Notes under the pieces: model-generated
Told to the model about the DNA's origin: nothing
The model's input: the letters and a program-made list of their open reading frames with translations, nothing else
Database searches by the model: none
Source: Planctomycetia bacterium
Lineage (GTDB): Bacteria; Planctomycetota; UBA8108; UBA1146
Reading direction: 5' to 3'
NCBI GenBank assembly: GCA_012269595.1
Contig: JAAXJX010000052.1
Span: 1-64,000 of the forward strand
Length of the DNA: 64,000 nucleotides
Position numbers and translations under genes: made by a program
Shown here: piece by piece, positions 17,527 to 26,300 of the stretch
How the letters are laid out: every line of letters starts with the position of its first letter
Numbering within the stretch: the first letter of the stretch is position 1

Positions 17527-18836
17527 TGAACATCTCCAAAGACAAAAGCAACGACTCCGGAATGCCTCCCCCTCGCGGCCCCTGGGCAATTCTGTGGCTG
17601 CGATTGCGCAAAAACAAATTGGCGATGACCGGAGGACTGACTCTGATCGTCCTCTATCTGATGTGCAGCTTTGGTGGATTTATCGCCCCCTATGGGATGA
17701 ACGACACCAACAAGTACACCGTCAAATACGGACCGATGCTTTTCGGTGGTTACACTATTGTAAAAACGGGAGATATCCTCGCAGAGGATGAAAACTTCAA
17801 CGAGATCCTCCTTCCCAGTTATGAAAAGCGCTGGAACTGGTTCGACGGCGGACTGCATTTCCATGACAGCGATGGAAATTTCACTCTTCGCCCTCACGTC
17901 CACCCACTGAGAGAATACGAATCCTGGGATGAGTACGGCGAGATGGAATACATCCTTGCCGAGGATCAAACCCGCAGCATTCCGGTGCGTTTCTTTGTTC
18001 AGGCCGAAGAAGAACATGAAGTCTTCAGTCTCTGTGGATTCTTCAAGGTCTTCGGCCACACTCACCTGATGGGTCTGTCCCCGGCAGACATTCCCCAGGA
18101 GCCCAACCTTCACGCCGGCCTGTTCCTTCTGGGAACCGATGTACTGGGTCGCGATTTGTGGACGCGCATTCTCTACGGCGGCCAGGTTTCTCTTTCCGTC
18201 GGTCTGATCGGCATCTTCATCAGCATCTCCATCGGGCTCTTCATCGGTGGTCTTGCGGGATACTTCGGAGGCATCTGGGACTTCCTGCTGATGCGACTGG
18301 TCGAACTGCTGCTGGCAATCCCCGGGCTCTACCTGATCCTGACGCTGCGTTATGCGCTGCCCAATGACCTGACGTCGCGGCAGACGTACATCATGATCGT
18401 CGCCATTCTGGCCATCGTCGGCTGGGCAAGTACAGGTCGTATGATTCGTGGAATGGTTCTCAGCCTGCGCGAAAGTGAGTACGCCCTTGCGGCCCGCTCA
18501 CTGGGAGGCTCGTCTCTTCGGGTAATCCTGCGCCACCTGCTGCCCAACACCGCGTCCATCGTTATCGTGACCGCCACCCTCTACGTCCCTTACTATATCC
18601 TCGGAGAAGTCGCCCTTTCCTATCTGGGCTTCGGTATCACGGAGCCAGATTCGTCGTGGGGACTGTTGCTGAAGGACTGCCAGGTCACGGAAGTGATGAA
18701 GTACAACCCCTGGTTGATCATCCCTGGATTCTTCATCTTCCTCGCCGTTCTCGCCTACAACTTCCTGGGTGACGGTTTGAGGGATGCGGCGGACCCCCGA
18801 GCCTTCCTCGGTGCCTCCCGCAATCACGAAGAGTAG
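17526..18836 (+). CDS. OppC-type peptide ABC permease with a periplasmic insertion (set D)
   Basis: Permease of 436 aa. After a cytoplasmic Pro-rich N-terminus and the first helix (LTLIVLYLMCSFGGFIAPY) comes an insertion of roughly 130 residues. It holds aromatic, acidic and His-rich stretches (GGLHFHDSDGNF, RPHVHPLREYESW) that could bind metal, although that is only a composition-based idea. The OppC core then starts at FLLGTDVLGRDLWTRILYGG, with EAA loop (EYALAARSLGGSSLR, HLLPN), the SYLGFGITEPDSSWGLLL segment and the ending LLGDGLRDAADPRAF-like tail. It starts one base inside the stop of its OppB partner. Its 3' end is 1 nt from that of the convergent acyl-CoA synthetase gene. Confidence 0.9.
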   Translation: MNISKDKSNDSGMPPPRGPWAILWLRLRKNKLAMTGGLTLIVLYLMCSFGGFIAPYGMNDTNKYTVKYGPMLFGGYTIVKTGDILAEDENFNEILLPSYEKRWNWFDGGLHFHDSDGNFTLRPHVHPLREYESWDEYGEMEYILAEDQTRSIPVRFFVQAEEEHEVFSLCGFFKVFGHTHLMGLSPADIPQEPNLHAGLFLLGTDVLGRDLWTRILYGGQVSLSVGLIGIFISISIGLFIGGLAGYFGGIWDFLLMRLVELLLAIPGLYLILTLRYALPNDLTSRQTYIMIVAILAIVGWASTGRMIRGMVLSLRESEYALAARSLGGSSLRVILRHLLPNTASIVIVTATLYVPYYILGEVALSYLGFGITEPDSSWGLLLKDCQVTEVMKYNPWLIIPGFFIFLAVLAYNFLGDGLRDAADPRAFLGASRNHEE

Positions 18837-18837
18837 A

Positions 18838-20796
18838 TCAGCGGCAACGGGCGATACCTTCCAGAGCTTCCGGATTGGCAACACTGGTCAGGTCACCGAG
18901 ATCCTTTTCCCCGAGATGACGGGCACGGATCAAACGTCGGACGATTTTTGCACTGCGTGTTTTTGGCAAATCGTCGACGAAAAAGATGGAGCGCGGCCGA
19001 TCCACCTTGCCCAGGGCTTCGACCACCTGAGCTTTCAATTGGTTCCGCAGGTCGTCCGTTTCCTCTTGGCCTGAGTGCAGGACCACGAAACAAACCAGTT
19101 CGGTTCCTTTCAGGTCGTCAGGAACGCCGATGGCAGCAGCCTCACTGACCGCATCGTGATCGATCAGCGCAGACTCCACTTCTCCCGGCCCCACTCTTCG
19201 TCCCGCTATGTTGAGTGTGTCGTCGGCCCTGCCAAAGAGGTACCACTGACCATCCCGATCCCGGCGGGCCCAGTCCCCATGATTCCAGACCCCGGGGAAA
19301 CGGCTCCAGTAAGTTTCGATATACTTTTCGTCCGCTTTCCACAGAGAACGGGTCATCGACGGAGCAGGAGATTTGCACACCAGATAACCGACCTCTTCCT
19401 CCACGGATTCTCCCGCATCGTTGAAGACGTCGATGTTCATTCCCAATCCGGGGGACTGCAAAGAAGTCTCTGTGATCGGCAATACAGGCAAGGGCGCGAG
19501 GAAACAGCCGACGATATCGGTTCCACCGGAAATGTTGATGATGGGCAGGCGACTGCGGCCGACATTTTCATGAAACCAGCGGTAACTTTCAGGATCCCAA
19601 GGCTCACCGGTACTTCCCAGAATTCTCAAGGAAGCAAGGCTTTTATCTTTCAACGGATCGAGCCCCGATCTCATCAGCAAACGGATGGCGGTAGGGCTGA
19701 TCCCCAAATGACTGACCTTGTGGCGGTCGATCATTTCCCAGAGCCGGTCAGGACCCGGATAATCGGGGGCGCCTTCACACACCAGAAATGGCGTCCTGTT
19801 GAGCCAGCAACCGATGATTTCCCAGGGTCCCATCATCCAGCCGATATCAGTGAACCACCAGAAGAGATCATCGTCCCGACCGACGTCGAAATTGAAACGC
19901 AACTCTTTACCCATTTGAGCCATGCAGCCTGCGTGCGTATGGATGGTTCCCTTCGGCTTTCCGGTCGTTCCACTGGTGTAGATCATCAGACAGGGATCCA
20001 ACGCCCCCATCATCTGGGTCGAAGTGTCCCCTTCGTCACTCACAGGGATCTCATGCCACCAGACATCTCTCTCCGATTGCATCGAGGCAGATCCATCACC
20101 TCGCTGAAGTACAAAGACCGTCTCGAGATCCTTCAATCCCTCAACCGCTTCATCCGCATGGCTTTTCAAATCGAAGGCGGTTCCACGGCGATATCCCAGA
20201 TCTGCCGTAAACAGACACTTTGCGCCAGCATCCTCAAGGCGCTCTCTCACCGAGGGCGCTGCGTAGCCGCTGAAAATGGGGATGAAGACTGCACCGACTT
20301 TCATCGTTGCCAGCATGGCGATGGCCACCTCTGCCACCATCGGCATCAAACAACCGACCCGGTCACCGGGTTGGATTCCCCGATGACGCAGAGCAGCCGC
20401 CCAGCGGTCGACCTCATCGGCAACCTCCGCAAAGGTCCAGCGCCTGACGGTGCCGTCCTCCTCTTCACCGACCAATGCCAGCCGATCCGGAGTCTCTGTA
20501 GCAGGAAGATCCACACAATTCAGGGCAAGGTTGGTTCTGCCTCCGACAAACCAGTCGGCCCATTCTGGCCCTCTGGACAGATCGAGAACCTTCTCATAGG
20601 GAGTTGACCAGACCACACCCAGATCCTTCAGCAAGGCGTCCCAAAATGCTTCCGGTTCGTTTTGGCTCCATTCGATCAACTGCGAAACCGCCACTTCCGG
20701 TTGTTGGGTGTCCAGGGGTCTTCCCAACACTTCCATCCAGCGGGCAATCTGACTGCTTTCGATCACATTCGAACTCGGAGACCAGATCGGCTTCAT
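18838..20796 (-). CDS. AMP-forming acyl-CoA synthetase (acetyl-CoA synthetase-like)
   Basis: Activates a carboxylic acid with ATP to an acyl-AMP and then to acyl-CoA in the cytoplasm. It is 652 aa, the usual length for the acetyl-CoA/acetoacetyl-CoA synthetase branch. Motifs seen: WFVGGRTNLALNCVD near residue 80, P-loop YTSGTTGKPKGT near 275, FWWFTDIGWMMGPW, the adenylate-binding region STGEPWDPES and SGGTDIVG, GRADDTLNIAGRRVGPGEVE, and the C-terminal catalytic Lys in TRSAKIVRRLI. The acetyl-CoA synthetase consensus WYQTETG is replaced by a SGGTDI version, so the acyl substrate may differ from acetate. It is the last gene of a three-gene operon; its ATG overlaps the aminotransferase stop by 4 nt. 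Substrate is unassigned. Confidence 0.9.
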   Translation of the reverse strand: MKPIWSPSSNVIESSQIARWMEVLGRPLDTQQPEVAVSQLIEWSQNEPEAFWDALLKDLGVVWSTPYEKVLDLSRGPEWADWFVGGRTNLALNCVDLPATETPDRLALVGEEEDGTVRRWTFAEVADEVDRWAAALRHRGIQPGDRVGCLMPMVAEVAIAMLATMKVGAVFIPIFSGYAAPSVRERLEDAGAKCLFTADLGYRRGTAFDLKSHADEAVEGLKDLETVFVLQRGDGSASMQSERDVWWHEIPVSDEGDTSTQMMGALDPCLMIYTSGTTGKPKGTIHTHAGCMAQMGKELRFNFDVGRDDDLFWWFTDIGWMMGPWEIIGCWLNRTPFLVCEGAPDYPGPDRLWEMIDRHKVSHLGISPTAIRLLMRSGLDPLKDKSLASLRILGSTGEPWDPESYRWFHENVGRSRLPIINISGGTDIVGCFLAPLPVLPITETSLQSPGLGMNIDVFNDAGESVEEEVGYLVCKSPAPSMTRSLWKADEKYIETYWSRFPGVWNHGDWARRDRDGQWYLFGRADDTLNIAGRRVGPGEVESALIDHDAVSEAAAIGVPDDLKGTELVCFVVLHSGQEETDDLRNQLKAQVVEALGKVDRPRSIFFVDDLPKTRSAKIVRRLIRARHLGEKDLGDLTSVANPEALEGIARCR

Positions 20797-21689
20797 GATG
20801 CTTCTCCTTCAAGGGCCACTTCCAGAAGATCCATATCCCTGAGACCCGATGCAATCTTGCGAGTAATGGAATCCTGACTTCCCCCATGAAAAAGTGTCTG
20901 CTCCACAGCAATCAGTGGCACCACTCCACGGATCGAAGAGGTCACAAACACCTCGTCCGCAGCCATGAGATCCTCCACGGAATAGGAACCTTCCGTCACT
21001 GTCATTCCCACCCCTCGGGCGTATTCCTGAACCCTGTAGCGGGTCAGCCCAGGAAAAACAAGATCTGGAGTACAGGTCAGCAACTGCCCGTTTTTAACCC
21101 AATACAGATTGGAAGCGGTGGCTTCAGTCACAACTCCCGATTCGGTGAGCAGAATGGCGTCGTCGTAGCCATTCTTCTGCGCCTCTCTCAACGACAGTAA
21201 TGAAGAGAGATAATTTCCATGCTTCATGGCAGGCGATATGGAGGACGGGGGGATCTTGCGGTACGTCGAAAAACAAACTCGCAATGGACGAGAAAGATCA
21301 ACGGGATCGGGAAGGGGGACTGCCATTAACCAGCGTTGAATCGGAGCCTCTCCCCCATCCAGCCCCATCGGACTGACCCGATCGCTGACCAGAGTCATGC
21401 GAACACGCCAGCCGTGGTCCGCCTTGGGAAGGGTAGCCAATGACTGTCGAACCTCATCCTTGACATCGCAAAACCGGGGTAAGTCTCCAAGTCCCAGTCC
21501 GGCCACCGTTTCATAAAGACGATTCAGATGATCATCGAGATACAAAGGTGTCTCGTCGATCACACGGAAGGTTTCAAAGGCACTTTCACCGTAGAGCACC
21601 GCAGGATGGTGCAGGGGCAAGGCCGGCTGGTCGAGGACCTGAGGCACTCCATCACACCAGAATCGGGGGGAGCTCGATTCGATGTTCAC
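20793..21689 (-). CDS. Fold-type IV PLP aminotransferase (aminodeoxychorismate lyase / D-amino acid / branched-chain family)
   Basis: PLP enzyme of the class IV aminotransferase family, 298 aa. The N-terminal YGESAFETFRVIDETPLYLDD motif, the Lys of the MKHGNYLSSLLS motif (predicted Schiff-base Lys), the EATASNLYWVKNG strand and PGLTRYRVQEYA, the phosphate-binding GLTR loop, are all present. These motifs are shared by PabC, DAAT and BCAT and do not separate them. Translation probably starts at GTG 21689, 3 nt after the stop of the oxidoreductase gene and within reach of a run of G's serving as ribosome site. The neighbours, a flavin oxidoreductase and an acyl-CoA synthetase, suggest a catabolic or modifying role on an amino or keto acid rather than folate synthesis, but this is inference. 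Confidence 0.88.
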   Translation of the reverse strand: MNIESSSPRFWCDGVPQVLDQPALPLHHPAVLYGESAFETFRVIDETPLYLDDHLNRLYETVAGLGLGDLPRFCDVKDEVRQSLATLPKADHGWRVRMTLVSDRVSPMGLDGGEAPIQRWLMAVPLPDPVDLSRPLRVCFSTYRKIPPSSISPAMKHGNYLSSLLSLREAQKNGYDDAILLTESGVVTEATASNLYWVKNGQLLTCTPDLVFPGLTRYRVQEYARGVGMTVTEGSYSVEDLMAADEVFVTSSIRGVVPLIAVEQTLFHGGSQDSITRKIASGLRDMDLLEVALEGEAS

Positions 21690-21692
21690 CGA

Positions 21693-22760
21693 TCACCCCC
21701 CCAAATCTTCCAGCAAACCACCAGTCGAACCTGAAAGGGCCTGCTCAACGAGAACCTCTGACAACGCCGGGAATAACAGCTCCTGAAATTCACCGGCAGC
21801 GGCGGGCATGAAGATTCGTCCAAAGGCGGAAGAGACCACTTCCAGAGAAGCCGAGTCACAGACTCGGCGATGACGAGCACGGGCCTTGCGAATCACAGCT
21901 TCCGACAATCCGGGAATTCGGGAATCCCAGGTCTCACGAAACTGACCCAATCGTTTCCAACCCACTTCAGCAGTGGCAAGATTCCCCCCGGGCAACAGCT
22001 CTCCGGGTCCGGTAGACAGATGAAGTTCTACTGCTCCCGGCTCCGTGGCATAGAGCGTTGCTTTTTCTTCGGGCCAATGAATCAGGGGCGGAAGGTCCCC
22101 CGACAGACCCAGTGTAAATTCACAAAGCGTTTCGACATTCTGTCGATGACGAACACCCAGATCCTTCATTAGAAAGGGTGCTGCGGCTCCATGACAAAGA
22201 TAGACCTTGCCCGCAAAGCCCTCGCGCCTGGAAGTCACAAACTGGACCCCATCCTCCTGCTCCTCGAGAAGCTGAAGTGTATTGCCGCCATAAAATCGGC
22301 CACCAAATTTGCGCAATCTCCAAAGCAGGGCTCCAAGGACTTCCTGACCGTCGACGATTCCGCTCTGGGGGTCGAAACCCATAACTCCAGACCACTCGCC
22401 CAAACCCGACCAACGGCGTTGCATTTCCTGCCCATCCAGGGGGCCCGTCTGCTCAGCAATCGCTTCGTCGACCATCAATGCACCACACTGGCGAAACCCG
22501 GGATCTTTTTCGAGCCAACTCGACCAGCCCTCATACAACTCCAGACCCCTGCGGGCATGATCCTGAAGTTGAGTCGATTCTGATTTGCTGCCGGCGGGAA
22601 AAAGGAGAGGAACTCGGCTCTCGCCAATCCTTGCCTGTGGAGTCTCCTGGCTGTCGATCAAAATGACGGAGCCAGCTTCCCTTCGCAGAAGGTGATCTGC
22701 CACCGCCAAACCGGTGGAACCAGCCCCAATGATCAAATGGTCACAAATCAGGGGTCGCAA
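21693..22760 (-). CDS. FAD-dependent oxidoreductase (DAO/glycine-oxidase-like fold)
   Basis: Flavoprotein of the DAO superfamily, about 355 aa. The N-terminal dinucleotide-binding motif GAGSTGLAVADHLL follows directly after a beta strand (DHLIIG). Further conserved segments are the VILIDSQE strand end and a substrate domain with FDPQSGIVDGQEVLGALLW, which resembles the GxVxPxxLxxAL segment of glycine/sarcosine oxidases. The C-terminal part is less clear. I choose TTG 22760, because GAGG lies 6 nt upstream and the FAD motif begins close to the N-terminus; TTG 22772 would add four residues. It heads the operon with the aminotransferase and the acyl-CoA synthetase, so oxidation or deamination of an amino compound is the plausible role. 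Confidence 0.8.
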   Translation of the reverse strand: MRPLICDHLIIGAGSTGLAVADHLLRREAGSVILIDSQETPQARIGESRVPLLFPAGSKSESTQLQDHARRGLELYEGWSSWLEKDPGFRQCGALMVDEAIAEQTGPLDGQEMQRRWSGLGEWSGVMGFDPQSGIVDGQEVLGALLWRLRKFGGRFYGGNTLQLLEEQEDGVQFVTSRREGFAGKVYLCHGAAAPFLMKDLGVRHRQNVETLCEFTLGLSGDLPPLIHWPEEKATLYATEPGAVELHLSTGPGELLPGGNLATAEVGWKRLGQFRETWDSRIPGLSEAVIRKARARHRRVCDSASLEVVSSAFGRIFMPAAAGEFQELLFPALSEVLVEQALSGSTGGLLEDLGG

Positions 22761-22844
22761 GTATGGCCTCAATTTCTGCGTGTTTAGTTTGGCACAGGGT
22801 GCTCAGGGTATCACCCGGCGAAGGAGCCAACCACCCGACTGGAC

Positions 22845-22874
22845 TTGACCACCAAGGTGGATTTGGGATAGAAG
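22845..22874 (+). promoter_or_regulatory. Candidate promoter for the lipoprotein gene, possibly giving a leaderless mRNA
   Basis: TTGACC (22845-22850), an 18-nt spacer and TAGAAG (22869-22874) form a fair -35/-10 pair. The ATG at 22881 is only 7 nt beyond the -10, so transcription could start at or next to the start codon. There is no clear ribosome site. Pattern-based and unproven. Confidence 0.4.
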
Positions 22875-22880
22875 CGGGTC

Positions 22881-23312
22881 ATGAAATCAGACACATCCCA
22901 CCCCCTGTCCTTCTTCCGGTACACCTCCCTGAAGCAATGGTGCTTCCACCTTCTTATTGCTTCCACTCTCATCGTGACCTTTTCCGGTTGTCAGACACCC
23001 GGACCTCAAGTCAGCGATGGTGGAGGCCGCTGGCCCGGACTGCTCTCGGAAGATGCAGTCATGAGAACCCAGACGATCCACATGATTCAACAGGGTGGTG
23101 ATCGCTCGACAGTCCCTCTGCTCTTTCCCCTGCTCAACGATAAAGACCGCTGGGTTCGCTACAATGCCCGTGCAGCGATTCTGGTTCTCGCAGGCCCCCA
23201 CAGGGAAACCGCTCCCGTCTATCGCTACATGGCTAAATCGTCACTGCTGAAAGCCGCTCCAGAGGAGCACCGCGTCTGGTGGGAAAACCTGTTTCCGGGA
23301 TCAACCCGCTGA
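22881..23312 (+). CDS. Small lipoprotein with HEAT-like helices, unknown function
   Basis: A 143-residue protein that I do not recognise as a named family. The N-terminus has basic residues, a hydrophobic segment (FHLLIASTLIVTFSGC) and a lipobox TFSGC at about residues 34-38, so it is predicted to be exported and lipid-modified. The rest is short and helical: an IQQGGDRSTVPLLFPLLNDK stretch followed by RWVRYNARAAILVLAG, which looks like one HEAT/PBS-type repeat (helix, conserved Asp, Arg-Ala helix), and a C-terminal helix. The last 12 nt overlap the end of uvrA on the opposite strand. No functional partner is evident nearby. Confidence 0.75.
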   Translation: MKSDTSHPLSFFRYTSLKQWCFHLLIASTLIVTFSGCQTPGPQVSDGGGRWPGLLSEDAVMRTQTIHMIQQGGDRSTVPLLFPLLNDKDRWVRYNARAAILVLAGPHRETAPVYRYMAKSSLLKAAPEEHRVWWENLFPGSTR

Positions 23313-26300
23313 CTTTTTCCGACCAGACTTTCGCACACTTCTGGACGTTTCCGTCAAAACCTTTTTCAAGGCAGCACCGGTAAAACTCTTTTTACAGGCC
23401 GCAACCTCTTCCGGTGTCCCTGCAACCACGATGCCACCCCCACTGTCGCCGCCTTCTGGACCCATATCGATCACATGATCCGCACTGGCCACCAGATCCA
23501 TGTCGTGCTCGATGACGATCACGGTATCTCCCCGGTCAACCAGCCGGTGCAACATTTGGACCAGAAGGCGAACATCTCCGAAGTGAAGACCCGTCGTGGG
23601 TTCATCCAGAATGTAGATTTTCCTGCCTCGGGATCTGCGGCCCAACTCAGCTGCAAGCTTGACCCTTTGTGCTTCTCCCCCTGAGAGGGTGGTTGCAGAT
23701 TGGCCCAGAGAAAGATAACCGAGCCCGACCTCTTCCAACGCAGTCAGCATCGTCGCCACTGCTGGAACGTCCTGAAAGACCTGGCGTGCCATGCGCACAT
23801 CCATCTCCAGAACGTCGGCGATACTGTGACCTTTCCAGCGTGCCTCCAGGGTCTCGGGTTCATACCGTTTTCCATGACAATCATCACAGCGAACCCAGAC
23901 GTCACTGAGGAAGTGCATTTCGATCAGCACTCCCCCCTTCCCCTCACAACTTTCACAACGGCCACCTGCAACATTGAAAGAGAAACGTCCCGGCCCCCAA
24001 CCGCGCAGGCGAGCGAGAGGTGTTTTTGCGTACAAACCTCGCAACGGAGCCATCAATCCGGTGTATGTGGCAGCATTCGACGAAGGAGTCCGTCCAAGGG
24101 GTTGCTGATCGATGACACCAAGACCATCAAACTGGTCCACTCCCTCGATTCGTTCATGCTCCGCACTGGCGGGACGGGCGCCGGCAAGACGGGTAGCCAA
24201 TTCCCGGGAGAGAATGTCCATGATCAGGGAGGACTTCCCTGAACCGGAAACACCCGTGACACAGGTGAGGACGCCTGTCGGAATATGGACCGTCAAATCT
24301 TTCAGGTTGTTGGCCCTGGCGCCCACAATCGTCAAAGGATCGCTGGTGGGAGTTCGCCGTTCATTGACCTCATGCACCTGCTCTTTTCCTGACAGAAATG
24401 CTCCGGTCAACGACTTTCGATTCTTGCGAATGGCAGCGGGAGTCCCCTCAGCAACCACTTCCCCACCGCCGACACCGGCGCCGGGGCCCATGTCCACGAT
24501 GTGATCCGCGCGATCCATCGTTTTTTCGTCATGCTCGACCACGACCAGAGTGTTCCCCTGATCTTTCAGAGAGACCAGCGAATCGAGCAAACGGTCCACA
24601 TCCCTCGGGTGCAATCCGATCGTGGGTTCATCGAGAACATAAAGCACACCCACCAACTGGTTACCAATCTGTGTCGCCAGTCGAATCCTCTGGGCCTCAC
24701 CTCCGGAGAGCGATTCTGTAGCCCTATCCAGAGCCAGATAACCAAGGCCCACTCTTTCAAGAAACCCCAGCCTGCTTGCCACTTCGCGATGAATTTGCTC
24801 AGCAACTTCGCGGCGATGGCCGTCCAGCTTCAGCGATTCGAAAAACTTCAATCCTTCGGAAACCGTCAGCGCACACACCTCTGAGATGTTGAGACCGCCG
24901 ATCTTGACCGCCAACAACTCGGGTTTGAGTCGTCCGCCGTGACAATCCGGACATGGCCTGATCGCCAAATGATCCTCGATCGCACGACGCCAACGGGGAG
25001 AACCCGCACGTTGATGCCAGATCGAAACCCTTCGTATCAGACCTTCCCAGGTCGATCCGGTCACTCTCCGGAGTCGGCCTGAACCTCGTCTGGTACGGAA
25101 GGTCACTGGATACGACTGGTCGCCGGTTCCATGCAAAATGATATTCCAACCCTCTTCACCCAATTCACTGACCGGGTCGTCGGGATCAAATCCGTGGGCG
25201 ATCAATGCGGCATCGATGACTTTGCGGACCCGGGAACTCCGGCGTCCTATCCAGGATCCCAGGCGGTGATCCATCGCTCCATTGAAGAGGGGCTGGTCCG
25301 GGTCTGTGATCAACAGGCGGGGGTCTACCTGCTTCAGGATTCCAAGACCCGAACAATGACCGCATGCTCCCGAATGATGATTGAAAGAGAAGAGTCGCGG
25401 TGTGAGCTCCTGACCCAGCATCATGTGGCCTTGAGGACAGGAAAGATGCCGCGTGAATCGCAGAACCTCCTCTCCTTCTGCATTGGCGACCACGATGCGA
25501 TCCCCCCCGCGCCGGTAACACTCCTCCACACTTTCTGAAACCCGGGCCCTGCCGGACCTTTCAGGCTTGACCCGATCGATGACCACGTCCAACTGCTCCA
25601 GAGAATCCGCGTCGAAGGTCTCATCCAGCTCATCGATTCTCAGGACCCTGCCCCCGTCCAGTCTCAGGCGGGCGAATCCTTCCCGTTGAAGCGATTCCAG
25701 ATCCGGAAAGGGTTTCTTGAGCGGAGCAAGGAGAAGTGTCGGCTCATTTCCGCGAAGCTCCATGATGGCCTTGCTGGCTGCAGCCGGAGTCGCCTCGGAC
25801 AAGGGGGCCTCGCAATGGGTACAGTGAGCGCTCCCGGCCCTCGCAAAGAAGATGCGCAGATAGTCGTAGATTTCAGTGGTGGTCGCGACCGTTGAGCGGG
25901 GATTGCTTCCCCGATTTCTCTGGTCGATGGCCACTGCGGGTGCAATCCCCTCCACGCGATCCACATTGGCCCGGTCCATTCTGCCCAGGAATCTCCGGGC
26001 ATAGGTCGACAGGCTCTCCAGATACCTCCTTTGACCTTCCGAAAACAGAATGTCAAAGGCCAGCGTACTCTTGCCGGAACCACTGGGACCGGTGATCACG
26101 GTCATCTTGCCCGCAGGTATCTCAAGACGAACATCTTTCAGGTTGTTCTGACGGGCCCCCTCAATCACGAAACGGTCGCTGGGCTCACCCTTTCCGGAAC
26201 CCCGCTTCTTTCCCTTGCGTTGGGAAGACTTGCGGCTTCCATGTAACTCGGGAAGCAAAGCCTCTCCAGTCAGGCCTCCGGAATCGGCGATCTCTTCCGG

